Below the pieces are notes generated by a model that was not told the origin of the DNA, made no database searches, and saw only the letters and a list, made by a program, of their open reading frames with translations. The position numbers and the translations under genes were made by a program. Shown one piece after another: positions 1 through 11,009 of a stretch of DNA of 64,000 nt. Source of the stretch: Plantago ovata (lineage: Eukaryota; Streptophyta; Magnoliopsida; Lamiales; Plantaginaceae); contig JAHHQI010000256.1 in the NCBI GenBank assembly GCA_028274465.1, forward strand, positions 1 to 64,000. The letters are read 5' to 3'. Each line of letters begins with the position of its first letter. Position 1 is the first letter of the stretch.

Positions 1-774
1 TCCCATTTTATTTTCTGTTTTCTTAGAAAAAAAAAGAAAAAGAAAAAGACAAAGTAATACCCTTCTATGCAACGTGCATATTTTCAACATTTTACTAAAC
101 ATTTTCATCAATATTAAAAATTCAAAATATTTTTCATCAATACGCAATTGAAACGGAAATATAGAAAATAGTTTTAATCAAATAGCCATTCTTATGAAGG
201 ATATTTAACAATTTAGTAGTTATGAAATTATGATGAAAATGAAAAATTATGAAAAATTTGTTAATTCTATACAATAAATCCCATTCGGAAGCCAAATATC
301 ATTATCATTATGTAATTAAACAAAATCAAATCCAATCCCATTCCAAATTTGCACGAAATGTTCCGAACGGAACCAAAATTTCCAGAATCGACATATTTGG
401 GAATTCAACTTTACAAAATAAATTTCGAATTCACATTCCAATTCGTTAATGGAATTTCCCAAAATTCCATACCAAATTAAGCCCCCACCCCTGGAAGTTG
501 AAGAATACTTGTGTATTTATATTTATTATTTATTGTAATTATTTAATAGTTTATTATGTTGTTTAGTGATTTAGTGATTGTTTAGCCGTAAGTTATGGTT
601 AGGGTTTTTTTTTTTTGGTAAAATGTTCTCTTGTAGTGTTTTCGCCCACTAGTGGCTAGTTAGGCCGGCTAGGTTAGACTTAGTCACTAATTAATTTTCC
701 TTTCCTTTATATACTCTGTAATATTCTTCACTTTTAATATACAGATGATTTAAGAGAGTTCTAGAAGAACGAAC
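1..774. other. AT-rich intergenic, no gene seen
   Basis: The stretch is AT-rich with A-runs and T-runs. No open frame has recognisable protein content, and no terminal repeats or RNA gene are visible. Confidence 0.6.
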
Positions 775-1076
775 TGTAACACCCAACCCACTAATGGCAG
801 AGACCACAGTCAACGGACCGGCGAGGTTACTCATGGGCGCTCTCCGGGGTGATATGATGGTCCCATAGACCAACACGTGTTCAAATCCGCGCACTTTGTC
901 CTCACTCGTGCGCGCACTAGGAACTTTCCAGTGGGTCACCCATCCTAGAATTGCTCCAAAGCAAGCACGCTTAACTCTGAAATTCTTTGAGGTGGATTCC
1001 CGTAAAGAAAGGTTCACCTGTTGATATGAGTAGCGTTCTCAACCCTTTTAAGCCTTTGAAAAGCTGGGGCGTTACA
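775..1076 (-). mobile_element. Cassandra-type LTR with 5S rRNA-like segment
   Basis: The segment starts TGTAACACCC and ends GGGGCGTTACA, giving the inverted TG...CA ends of an LTR. Read on the minus strand it contains GAGTTAAGCGTGCTTG followed by AGGATGGGTGACC, which matches the internal promoter half of plant 5S rRNA. A 5S-like block inside a roughly 300-bp LTR is the hallmark of Cassandra terminal-repeat retrotransposons in miniature. I see no tRNA primer-binding site or second LTR beside it, and the 5-bp flanks do not match, so it looks like a solo or truncated LTR. It encodes no protein. Confidence 0.75.
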
Positions 1077-1354
1077 ATTACCACGGGCGATCCATCTTTA
1101 CGGTGAGGTCATAAATATAACCGCGGCGCCGAGAGATAATACAAGTAGGCGATTATAGGACGAGTTATCAGCTTGGCCTAGTGGCCCTGTTGTGCTAATT
1201 GAGTTCTACGTCCGTGATTGGTAGAACGATATGAGTTCTATGATCTCAACCCACGCCAAATGATATCTTATCCGCCAAAGTCTAGGATCAGAGGCCAGCT
1301 TTTCTAAAATAATGGAAAGGCCTGTTGTTTTTAGCTTACTTTGTCTGCCCGATC
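1077..1354. other. unassigned intergenic sequence
   Basis: Moderately GC-rich sequence without an open frame. A TGGCCTAGTGG stretch near 1173-1185 resembles an RNA polymerase III A box, but no matching B box is convincing. Confidence 0.4.
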
Positions 1355-3064
1355 GTCAGACCATCACGGTCTAGTTATGGTGTGGTTTTAAGTTTTAGTA
1401 TTGAAAGTTTTCCGTTATGGTTTTAACGTCATTTATTTGGTTTTACTAATAATGTGATGGTTTTAAGAAGCTACATTATGTTTGTTATAATTTTAAGCGA
1501 CAATCTAAATTATTCACAATATAAAATAATCACTATTAACCAAGTCTAAGAATTTCATAACTGCCATAAAACATCAATGAATAAGTTTACAATAAGTTAC
1601 TTGTAACATTTTGGTCATTACAATTTTGAAACATTCATTGTTTTTTTTTCTTCGAATAAACTTGATGGGGAACTTCTGCTTCTTGCATTTTCTTCATCAA
1701 ACTCGATTGACATCATCAGCACCTGCTTAAAACCATAACAACTCTAGTTAAAACCACAACAAGATACTTATAACCACATCATGTCCATTTAAAGTCGTAC
1801 AATGGACAATTAGCATTATATATTTCTTAATAAAACCACAACAACATAACTTAAAACCACACCAAAATCTCTTAGAAATATAATAGAATAGTAACACGCA
1901 ACTGCAGCTAAAAAGCATATCAAGGATACTTAATTATAAGTTTAACACGAGTTCTTAAAACCACAGCTAATATACTTATAACCACACCATGTCCCATTAA
2001 AAACCATACAATGGACAAATTCAACACAATAGGGACATTATATATTGTTAAAACCACAACAATAGAAATTAAAACCACACCAAAATCTCATAAAACTATA
2101 ACACAATAGTACATGCAACTGAAGTTAAAAATCATATCAAATATGATTAGAACCTTAACACGTACGATTTCTTAACCCAACAAAGCTACTTAAACAACAC
2201 CATGTCCAATTAAAACCATACATTGAACAAATCCAACACAGTGGCATTATATTTTCTTAAAACAACAACAATATGAATTAAAACTACATCAAATCTCTTA
2301 AAACTAAACAGAGTAGTAACATGCAACTGAATCAAAATATCATATCAAATATATTAGAACCTTAACACGAGTTCTTTTAAACACCAACAAAGATACTTAT
2401 AACCACACTCTTTTGCCTTAAAATCATACAATTGACAAATCCAACAAAACAACATTATATATTCATGAACAACACACAAAATGAATTACAAACCACACCA
2501 AAATTTATTAAAACCACAACAGTGGATCCATGATAAAGCACCTTATTGAATTGAAATTCAAGTTTATCCTCTTTCTCATCCTATCACAATGAACACATAA
2601 TAAACATACATTGCTCGAAACTACTCCATTTACATTACGAGCAAACAAATAGGTGAAAATTCGAATCAACACACTCTATGAGTTGAATTGCTCAAAATTA
2701 TCAATATAGATGAGAGAGTCTTAAAACTATACCGGCCAGTCTTAAAAACACCCTACCCATTCTTAAAACCACACTGAAAAACGACAGATGAGAGAGAAGT
2801 AGATCTGAAGAGAGAGAAAGTAGATATGAAAATATAGGATGTAGAACTAATTGAAACAGTGGTGGTGGTGGTGAGGAGAGGCGGAGGTGGTGGGTGGTGG
2901 GGCGGCGATGACGTGGTGATGGAGGAAGAAAGAGAAGTGGAGGATATTTTTTAGAGAGACAAATGGATGATTGTAAGAAGAGAAGATTATTGTGGAATTG
3001 ATTAGATTTATGGTTTTTGTCTATTTATACTAAAACTAGTTGCCCGATTTTTTGTTGGTCTGAC
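1355..3064. mobile_element. possible DNA element bounded by GTCAGACC inverted ends
   Basis: GTCAGACCA near 1355 recurs inverted as TGGTCTGAC ending at 3064, and both copies are followed inward by a CTAGTT-containing segment. The interior carries GTGGTTTTAAG in one orientation on the left (1380-1480) and TTAAAACCAC in the other orientation through most of the rest, a subterminal-repeat layout. No target duplication and no transposase frame are visible, so the family is unknown and the boundaries are tentative. Confidence 0.3.
1727..2530. repeat. degenerate tandem array, about 205-bp unit
   Basis: Roughly four units are visible. Each has the order ATAACCACACCATGTCC, ACAATGGACAAAT, TTAAAACCACACC, CAACTGAA and AACACGAGTTCTT. 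The CCATGTCC-type landmark falls near 1785, 1985, 2199 and 2407. The array is AT-rich and non-coding. Confidence 0.65.
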
Positions 3065-3849
3065 AGAAAATTTATTGGATAAAAACCAGCCTCTCTATTT
3101 ACTTACTCATCTTAACCTTAGTGGTATTTTATGTTTTTTTTTTTTGTTGATTATTCATTTTGATGTGAATATGGGTGGAAAATATGGATTCTTTAGTTGT
3201 TTTAGCATTCTAATACTATCAAAATTAGGGTTTTAATAAGAAGTTCAGTAATATATGTCTCGATGAGTAATTTGGATTTGTTTATGGTTATATACATGCT
3301 AAACAGAATTCGACTTTTATATGGTTCAAGAGAAAAAGATGTTACGCTTGGACTAACATCAACTGTAAATGGAAAGCTACTACTATGACCTTTGTATTAT
3401 TTCTTACATAAATTTTCAAATTGAGCTGCAAGTATTTGCAAATGCTTAAAAAAGCAATTTTATTTTTTTAGTAGTAAAGGTAGTTTGTTAGTGTTTTATT
3501 TTACAACTTATGTTGCAACTTCTCTTGAAAAAAGCAGGTAACCACCAGAAGTTGAGAAGCATGTAAATTGATGCTTCTACCTGCTTTTAGCAGTTCGTAA
3601 TTATTTTTAAACTAAAAAAAATAAGTGCTTTAATTAAATTTAGCAAACATTATACTTCTACTTTTGTGATTTCAAACTGATTTTAGACTAAAATATCAAA
3701 CATCCATAACTTTTGATTAAAATGAACTTATTTTAACTTAGCAAAGTTGGTCAAAAGTACCTTGTAAAATCATTTGCAAACACTCAGGGGCGGAACCAAA
3801 GGGGACTCCGCCCCCCCCCCCCCCCCAAAATTTTTTTTAAGGAAGAATA
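3065..3849. other. AT-rich interval with possible hAT-like MITE
   Basis: ATTTGCAAATG near 3432 and its partner CATTTGCAAA near 3771 bracket a foldback-like AT-rich stretch. Its centre holds an inverted pair (AAAGCAGGTA near 3533 against TACCTGCTTT near 3579). This suggests a hAT-type MITE, but I found no 8-bp duplication. A C-homopolymer lies at about 3811-3826. No gene is seen. Confidence 0.35.
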
Positions 3850-4175
3850 TACTCCCTCCGTTCTCTCTAAATCTTTCTGTTTTTTCATTTTGGGTGTTCC
3901 GTTAGAAGCTTTCTATTCCAAAAATGGCAATATTTATTATAATCATTACCCTCATTATACAACTATATGTACAACTTACCACTCACTCACCATTCTTTAT
4001 TCATTTTTTACTACAAGAATACCCACTCACCATATTTTCTTATTCTTTATTAAAACAATACCCCACTAACAATTCTTTTTCATTCTTTACTCAAATAATA
4101 CCCCACTACTACTCATTTTCATTAAACTTGTGACTCCAATACAAGTAGGAAGCTTGTAAAGGAATGGAGGGAGTA
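3850..4175. mobile_element. Stowaway-like MITE, 326 bp
   Basis: The ends are TACTCCCTCCGT and the inverted GGAGGGAGTA, the classic Stowaway (Tc1/mariner) terminus with TA target duplication. The interior is AT-rich and non-coding. Confidence 0.8.
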
Positions 4176-4557
4176 CGATTTTTCAAACATTTTAAAGGGA
4201 AATTTTATGATTTTTCAACTTTTAACCCCCTTGAACTTTCAAAAAATGATGTATATGTAAGTTCCCCCAACTATAATTCCTGGTTCCGGCTGAAACACTC
4301 ACTTAACCAGTTCTAACAAAGACTTCAGTAGCTGTTAAGATCAGTGACGCGCCTTATCTCGTGACTTGACTCCACAAATTAACTGGACTAAGCCTAAAAA
4401 AACGTAAGAACTCAACTAACACTTTTAGAATTTTCAAGTAAAGCACACAACGATTTTCTTGCTTTGACATTCCTACCTGCTCGTTCACTAGAGACTTGTC
4501 AAATAAAGCACACAACAATCAAATAACACATTTTTAGCAGTGCGGAAGAAGTATATA
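4176..4557. other. 3' flank of the P450 gene
   Basis: AT-rich sequence downstream, in gene sense, of the P450 stop codon. No other gene or repeat is recognised. Confidence 0.5.
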
Positions 4558-5996
4558 TTAGACGGGAATTTTGAAGGTTGGCTCGAGGATGAGAGTAATT
4601 GGTACTTTTGGATGTGTGCTGAGCCCATAATCTTCCTCAGAAGATACATCTTGAGGCTTCATACCATTCACCAACTTGAAATCAAATCCATAAATCAAAT
4701 TTGCTAGAATTGTCCGAACGGTTTGTAATCCGAGTTTATAGACAGGACATTTTCTCCTACCAGAGCCAAATGGAAAGAGGCGAAAATCTCCCCCAGACAT
4801 GTCGATTTTGTCTCCCATAAACCTCTCTGGCAAGAACTCTTGAGGAGCATCCCATACTCTAGGATCTCTTCCAATGCTCCATGCATTGACACCAACCATA
4901 GTTCCCTTTTTTATGTGAAAGCCTGCTACATCGCAATCTTCCATTGCATAATGCGGGGGGTAGCAATGTAGCAACTGGATGCAACCTCATCGTCTCCATA
5001 ATAACAGCGTCTAGGTAAGGTAATTGAATGTAATCTTTCTCTTCCACCCACCTATTTTTTCCGATTACACTGTCAAGTTCTTCTTTGGCTCTATTCATTA
5101 TGTGTGGTTGTTTCATTATTTCAACTATAGCCCATTCTACGACGAGGGCCGAAGTATCCGTTGCACCAGCTAAGAGGTCCTGTAGGTCATAAGAATAGGA
5201 CAGATACAACCTTGTGTTAGTTTATAACAACTGCAGGTCAATTTTGAAAATGTATGAAGAGAGGTACAAATAATTTGTTTATGACCAAAATACCGCCCCT
5301 GTGGAATGGGATAAAGAATTCAGAGAAATACCGCGGATAATGCCTTTATAGTCTCTCTTGACATAGGAGCTTCAAGAATTGGATCCTCGGCCATGTCTAA
5401 CAATTGTCTAGCACGTTTTCGGGGATCATGCCCTTCCTCTTGGGTGCCCTTGTCCTTGTAGCTTCACGATCACGAATAATAGATTCATGAAACTTGTCAA
5501 AGTTCTTCACGAAAGTCTTGGCTCGCTTCTTGTATCCATGTAAGTCGAGGAAACTCAGCCATGGTATCCAGTCACCTACATCGATCATGCCATTGAGTTT
5601 TAACCACTCGTTCGCCAAATGTACCAATCCATCAATGAATGTTATTCATCGTGCTCCGATTCAAAGGATCGAATGTCACCGTATACTATCCTGCTAATGA
5701 AGGACATTGTATAGCGTGTCAGATGATGTCTTAGAGTCACATGTTCTCCAGAACGTGCCTGCAGGCGAAAGAACAGTTTGTGACTCTCCTCCTGGTGAAT
5801 ACTCTCGTTGTATAATTGCCTGTAATTTGCAAAATTTAATTCATTTCAGATTAAGTTTTGATTTTGATTGTAAAGTACTAGTAATTTAAATGTGCTAAAA
5901 CCTAAAGATATTTTTTTTATGCTGATCATGTGCTAATTATCATTTAAATATATTGTAACTTGAATGATTAGCTCTTCACAAAGAAATTTAAATTAA

Positions 5997-6129
<133 letters not shown>

Positions 6130-6215
6130 ATGTTTAATAACTAGAATGAACAAAAAGAGATGTAGGATATGAATAAATTTATGTACATAACAGTTTATCA
6201 TTATTATAACATTTA

Positions 6216-7257
6216 AGGTAAATTTCATCTAGCCCCCTCCTTAGATTTTTTTATTATAAAATCTTCCCTCTTAGATATTCAATTACATTTACCCCCCTTG
6301 TTCGTGAAATCTAATTACATTTTGCCTCACGGATTTGACTTTCACCGAACTAAAGTCTGGAAATGTCCATTTGTCCCTGCCCAATTATCAGATTCTAGCA
6401 TGAGCCAAACAGCTTAAGGAAATGTCTATTTTTTTATTACACATTTGACTCTAAATTTGATTAACTTACAAATTGACCATAAACTATTTAAAATAAACAC
6501 CCAATACTTAGATAAATTTCAAAATGTTCTAAAAATTAATCGATAACAAGTCCCTAGAAAACTCACATTTCAAAATCCATCCCACTAATTAAATAAAAAA
6601 TTTAAAAAAATTATAAAAGTAAAAAAAATTAAAAAAATAACAAAAAAAAAAAAAAAAGGACAGCTCCAATCGGAGCTGACTGGAGCTCCGTCGGAGCTGT
6701 TAAACAGCTCTGGCCGGAGTTGTTGACAGCTCTGGCCAAGCTGTAGCTCCGATTGGAGCTGTAGAACAGCTCCAATCGGAGCTGTAAATGCTCCAATCGG
6801 AGCAACCCATCCCGGCTGCTCCTATTGGAGCATTAAACAGCTCCAATCGGAGCTGTGAACAACTCCGATCGGAGCCGTTTATAGCTCCGACTGGAGCAAT
6901 TTAAAGCTCCGGTCGGAGCTGTAAAACAGCTCGACTGGAGCTGTTTGGCAGCTCCAACCGGAGCTGCTGCCGGAAAAATTCCGGTACCGAAAAAAGTCCG
7001 GTACCGGATTTTGAAGAAGAAGGTAAAAAAATAAAAGAGGAAAAATGGAAAAGGAGAAAAGAAAAAGAAAAGAAGAAAATAAAAAAGAAAAATTAAATTC
7101 TGAAAATTGATAAGGGCATGTTTGGTGATCAACATTTGAACAAACCAAATAAGTTGGTCAACACAAACTTATCATTTGGGGCAAAACGTAATTGATTATC
7201 TAAGGAGTAAGATTTTGAAAAGTGAGGCAGCAACAAGGTGGGTTTTGTAATTTTCCC
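6216..7257. mobile_element. palindrome-array MULE-like element A1
   Basis: The element lies in the first P450 intron and is flanked by perfect 9-bp direct repeats TAACATTTA (6207-6215 and 7258-7266), the duplication length of Mutator elements. Its ends, AGGTAAATTTCATC and the inverted GGGAAAATTACAAAACC, are similar imperfect inverted repeats. It codes for nothing, so it is non-autonomous. It contains an array of GGAGCTG/CAGCTCC palindromes, then CCGGTACCGGA, then a GAAGAAGAAG purine stretch, a layout shared with A2, C1 and C2 further along. Confidence 0.75.
6660..6975. repeat. array of GGAGCT palindromes
   Basis: More than a dozen CAGCTCC and GGAGCTG half-sites alternate with short spacers (CAATC, GATC, TGGC) and form serial foldbacks. 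The array is GC-rich within an AT-rich element. Confidence 0.9.
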
Positions 7258-8882
7258 TAACATTTATTAACTAAGAATAGCACATAAAAAAAATTTCTGA
7301 CTTCGCCCCGGTTGTATTTTGCAAATTAAGCACAGTTTTTGCAAATTATGCTATAAACCAAGTATATAAATAAACTGCAAATCTATCTCCTCTAAGTAAG
7401 CTCGTAAATGGTTATTGAAAAAAAATACACTTTTCTATCCAAACTACCATGTTACACTATCCAAAAAATAAAAAATTACATTTTACTATCTAAACTATGC
7501 AATATATTTGTACAATATAATATCTAATTAAAATTTATTACTTAAGAAAAAATCACGAAAAAGTAACAAAAGTTGAGGAAAACTATAAGTTATTGCATTG
7601 GAAAATTAAATTTGAGGAGAACTATAATTATTGCATTGGAAAATTAAATTTATTAAATTTAAATTAATAGTGAAACATCTATACTTATTTTATTGTATTT
7701 ATTAGTAGAAGGTTTATATGTTTTGTTTATTTAATTTTGAAAATATAATAATTAATGAAAAGAGTTACTAAAATAAATATAATCATTAACAATAATTAAA
7801 AGAAATAAACGTTTCACTTTTTTACAATAAACAACTCTGAAAAAGTAGTTAACAATTTTTAACATTTGAGAATATTAAAAAATTAATATAAATGACTAGA
7901 TTTCACAAACTCCCATCAATTCAATAATTGGGAGAGTTGAAATTTTTTATCATCGTATCAGAGATGACTTTGGCTGCCGACCCACCTGAGTTTGAATATC
8001 AACGAAAACAAATTCCGACCCATATTAAATTTTCACCCAGATGGCTTTCCCAAAAAAAAAAAGTTGTAATTGGCCACGAGTGTGGGAAGTATTAGATGAT
8101 TAATATAAATTCCTAGATTCTATTTCTCATCCACGAGAGTGTGGGAGTATTTGAAAATTAATATAAAATGTCTAAATTCCGCACCTCCCCGTTAGTTCGA
8201 AATTTTGGGAAAATTTGGAATTTATGCTTTAATTTTTTTTTATTTTTAAACACAAGAAAGACAGACTTTCATATGACTTCATATTTAATGAAGGGATTTC
8301 ACATCACTCTCTACAAGCTTTAGATTTTAGGGCTCGAGAATTTATGCACATCATGAAATCATGATAAGAAAATTAGGTTTGCAATTAAACATGCACTTAT
8401 AACCTTTCAATGGAAAAAATATGTTGGAGAATTTTGCGTGCTTGTCGCCAATGTGGTCCATAAGGAGCCCGGCTCGTGTCGCTGTAGTTGTAGCTCACGA
8501 TTTTGCCTGCTGTGAGCTGCGGCCTGGAGGCAAATACGTTGTCATGCGTCCTTAAAATCTGTTTTGCCATTTCTGGAGATGATGCAATCACGACAGGAAA
8601 GTTTCCGTACCATAATTGCATGAGTTCTCCATATTGTTTGTGGACAAGAGATGAAGGGACTGATGTGGGAGGTCGCCAAGCAGGTTGAGGTTGCCAATTA
8701 TAGGCCACGGTTTGGGACCTGGTGGACGTGACTTCCTGCTGGAGGCTTGCTGTAGCCTTTTATAACAAAGGCTAAGAATGCCACTATTAGTGTTGCTAAG
8801 AGTAGCATTGATGCAGACAAATCGGAATGCTCCATTAATTGTCAGGTTTGTTTTGCGTTTAGGGTTACAAATCTTTGGAACT

Positions 8883-8890
8883 TATTTATA
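8883..8890 (-). promoter_or_regulatory. putative TATA box of the P450 gene
   Basis: TATAAATA on the minus strand lies 48 bp upstream of the P450 start codon at 8835, compatible with a short 5' UTR. It is the only TATA-like site close to that start. Confidence 0.4.
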
Positions 8891-9470
8891 TCAATGATCT
8901 GTGACTTCAAATAATTAAATTATTTGTATAATTAATATTCATCAATTTTATTTACACTGGGCAACCCTTGAGGATGGCCGGTGGACATACGACTTCCAAA
9001 TAATATATACGTACTATATTCACACCTTTTTTTATTGGAAATTAAAGATAGGAAGAATCACCAACTACTCCCCAATGAACTTTATTTTACATCTAAGTCA
9101 CGTGTGTTTTGAAAACTACATAAGAACCCCTTGCCAGTGATTTAGATCTTTTTTATGACTGCACTTATAGATTGATACACTTCAAAAAGGTAAAATGTAT
9201 GAAATCCTAATATATATTGTGCATTAATACTTATCGATTGAATTTCAGGTTAAATACTGAGTTGATTACACCCTAGAACTTCAACATACCGTTTTACGAG
9301 GCAAGTATAGAGATGTATTCCAAAGAAATAATACAAATTTTGTAAATTGAAATTGAATTTAAGTGTATGACCCTCATTAAATTAAATGGTAAAATGTTAA
9401 ATGGAAATGCAACTAAAATCAACCGAATTTGGTCAAATCCGTACGTGGAGTTAAAGTAATTGGTCTACAT
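8891..9470. other. intergenic, no gene seen
   Basis: AT-rich sequence upstream of the P450 gene and before the poly(A) end of the LINE. No feature is recognised. Confidence 0.5.
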
Positions 9471-10724
9471 TGTTTTTTTGTTTTTTTTTTTCTTTAAGAT
9501 ATAATACCAACTTCATTCAAGTAGAAGAGTAGGAGAGTTACAATCGTTCCAAAAGGAGCGTACATGAATCACTCGAGGCATAGCCTTGGTTTTATCTAAA
9601 CTTACAGCAGATTGGATACAAGGTGGGAAAAAGTTTCACATTTGTGAAAATAGACTACTTGAAACATTGTACGGGGTGGAGGAGCTTTTAGACTTGAGAC
9701 GCTCATAGGAATGACTTCCTTCCTTTGCCAAAATATCCGCAACTTGGTTAACTTCCCGGTACACAAAAGTGAATTGTACTACTCCTACTTGGTCTGCCAG
9801 ATCCCTGAGTTCATTCATCACCTCCCGGTGCCACATCATTGGCTCCATTTTCCTGTCAAAACAATCCACAAGGTATTTAGAGTCAGACTGCACATAAATA
9901 TTACTATAGTTCTTCACAATGGCAGTTTTTAATCCATGTTTCAGGGCCATAATCTATGTCGTGTTGTTGCTAGTTTTTCCAATAAACTTTGTACAAGCAT
10001 GCAAGACATAACCCATATGATTCCTGAAAACAAACCTAATGCCAGCCATGTCGGGGTTGCTAAGAGAGGAGCCATCCGTATTTAGCATAATTTTATTTTC
10101 AGGAGTTGGTTGCCATTGACAGTGAATAACTCTAGTGATTACAGTTTTTGGTTTATACTTTATCTATATATCTTCTTAGAGTCGAAGGAACGGCTATTCC
10201 TTTTTTTGGTAATTTATGTTGACCTGTTCATAGATCCGTTTATTCCTTGCATTCCAGATCGTCCAACAAAAGGAGGCAAGCCTAACTCCCAGGTCCGTAC
10301 ACAAGCCAGAATTGAGCAGAACAGTTACAATAGAGTCTTGCTGCGTTCCTGGAGGGAGGTAATAGGTTCTAAAGTTGGTGAAGGCATTGCAATGGAGGAA
10401 AATATGGGAGGTCGACTCAGTATCAGAATTGCAGAGGGGACAAACAAGATTCTCAAGGATGCCATTTTTATGCAAGAACTCGAAGGTTGGAAGCCTGCCG
10501 TGGAGTAGGAGCCAAATAAAGAACTGTATTTTTCAGATTGTTCTCATTTTCCAGATTTTATGCCATCGGAGATTTGGACCCGGTGTGGTGGATGAAGTGA
10601 GAATCCTGTAAGCCGATTCAAGAGAGAAAGGGCCATTATCAACACTCCAGCTTAGTTTGTCAGGTTGGTTTAAGTTAGGGAAAGGGAGACCGATTATATA
10701 ATGACTAACATTTCCTCTCCATCA
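9471..10724 (-). pseudogene. L1-type LINE remnant, 3' segment (zf-RVT and RNase H)
   Basis: This is the 3' part of a non-LTR retrotransposon, minus strand. In element order it has a reverse-transcriptase zinc-binding domain (CPLCNSDTESTSHIFLHC, about 10194-10475), then an RNase H-like domain (LNTDGSS, about 10045-10110; QSDSKYLVDCF, about 9880) and an A-rich tail, seen as T-runs at 9472-9492. A TAG stop interrupts the RNase H frame near 9953 and several frame changes are present. The upstream part continues at 20063-20480 and 23304-23400, separated by later insertions. Confidence 0.8.
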
Positions 10725-11009
10725 TAAATATTAGGGAAAAATACATAAATAAATCAATAAGACACATTAATTACAAAAAAAAGCCATCTTAAGAAACCAA
10801 TTACTAAAATCTCGCTCCCACTAACAGGCGTGTATGAGTGGACAAAACTTACCCTCATTTCTTGCCATCCGCCATTATCACAAATTCATTTCTCTGCTAA
10901 AAACCTCAGTTTCTCTCTCCAACAACACAGACGAACGACACGGAATTCTCAACCAAATCTGACGAAATTCAACTCGAAAGATACTAAAATCAACAACCCA
11001 ACTACGAAA

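Noticed and set aside
691-1017. 108-residue minus frame
   Set aside because: It overlaps the 5S-like Cassandra LTR, which is non-coding.
1340-1376. GTCTG...CAGAC hairpin followed by CTAG, like a Helitron 3' end
   Set aside because: The spacing and host bases are only approximate, there is no TC start that I can place, and the same bases are better explained as part of an inverted terminus.
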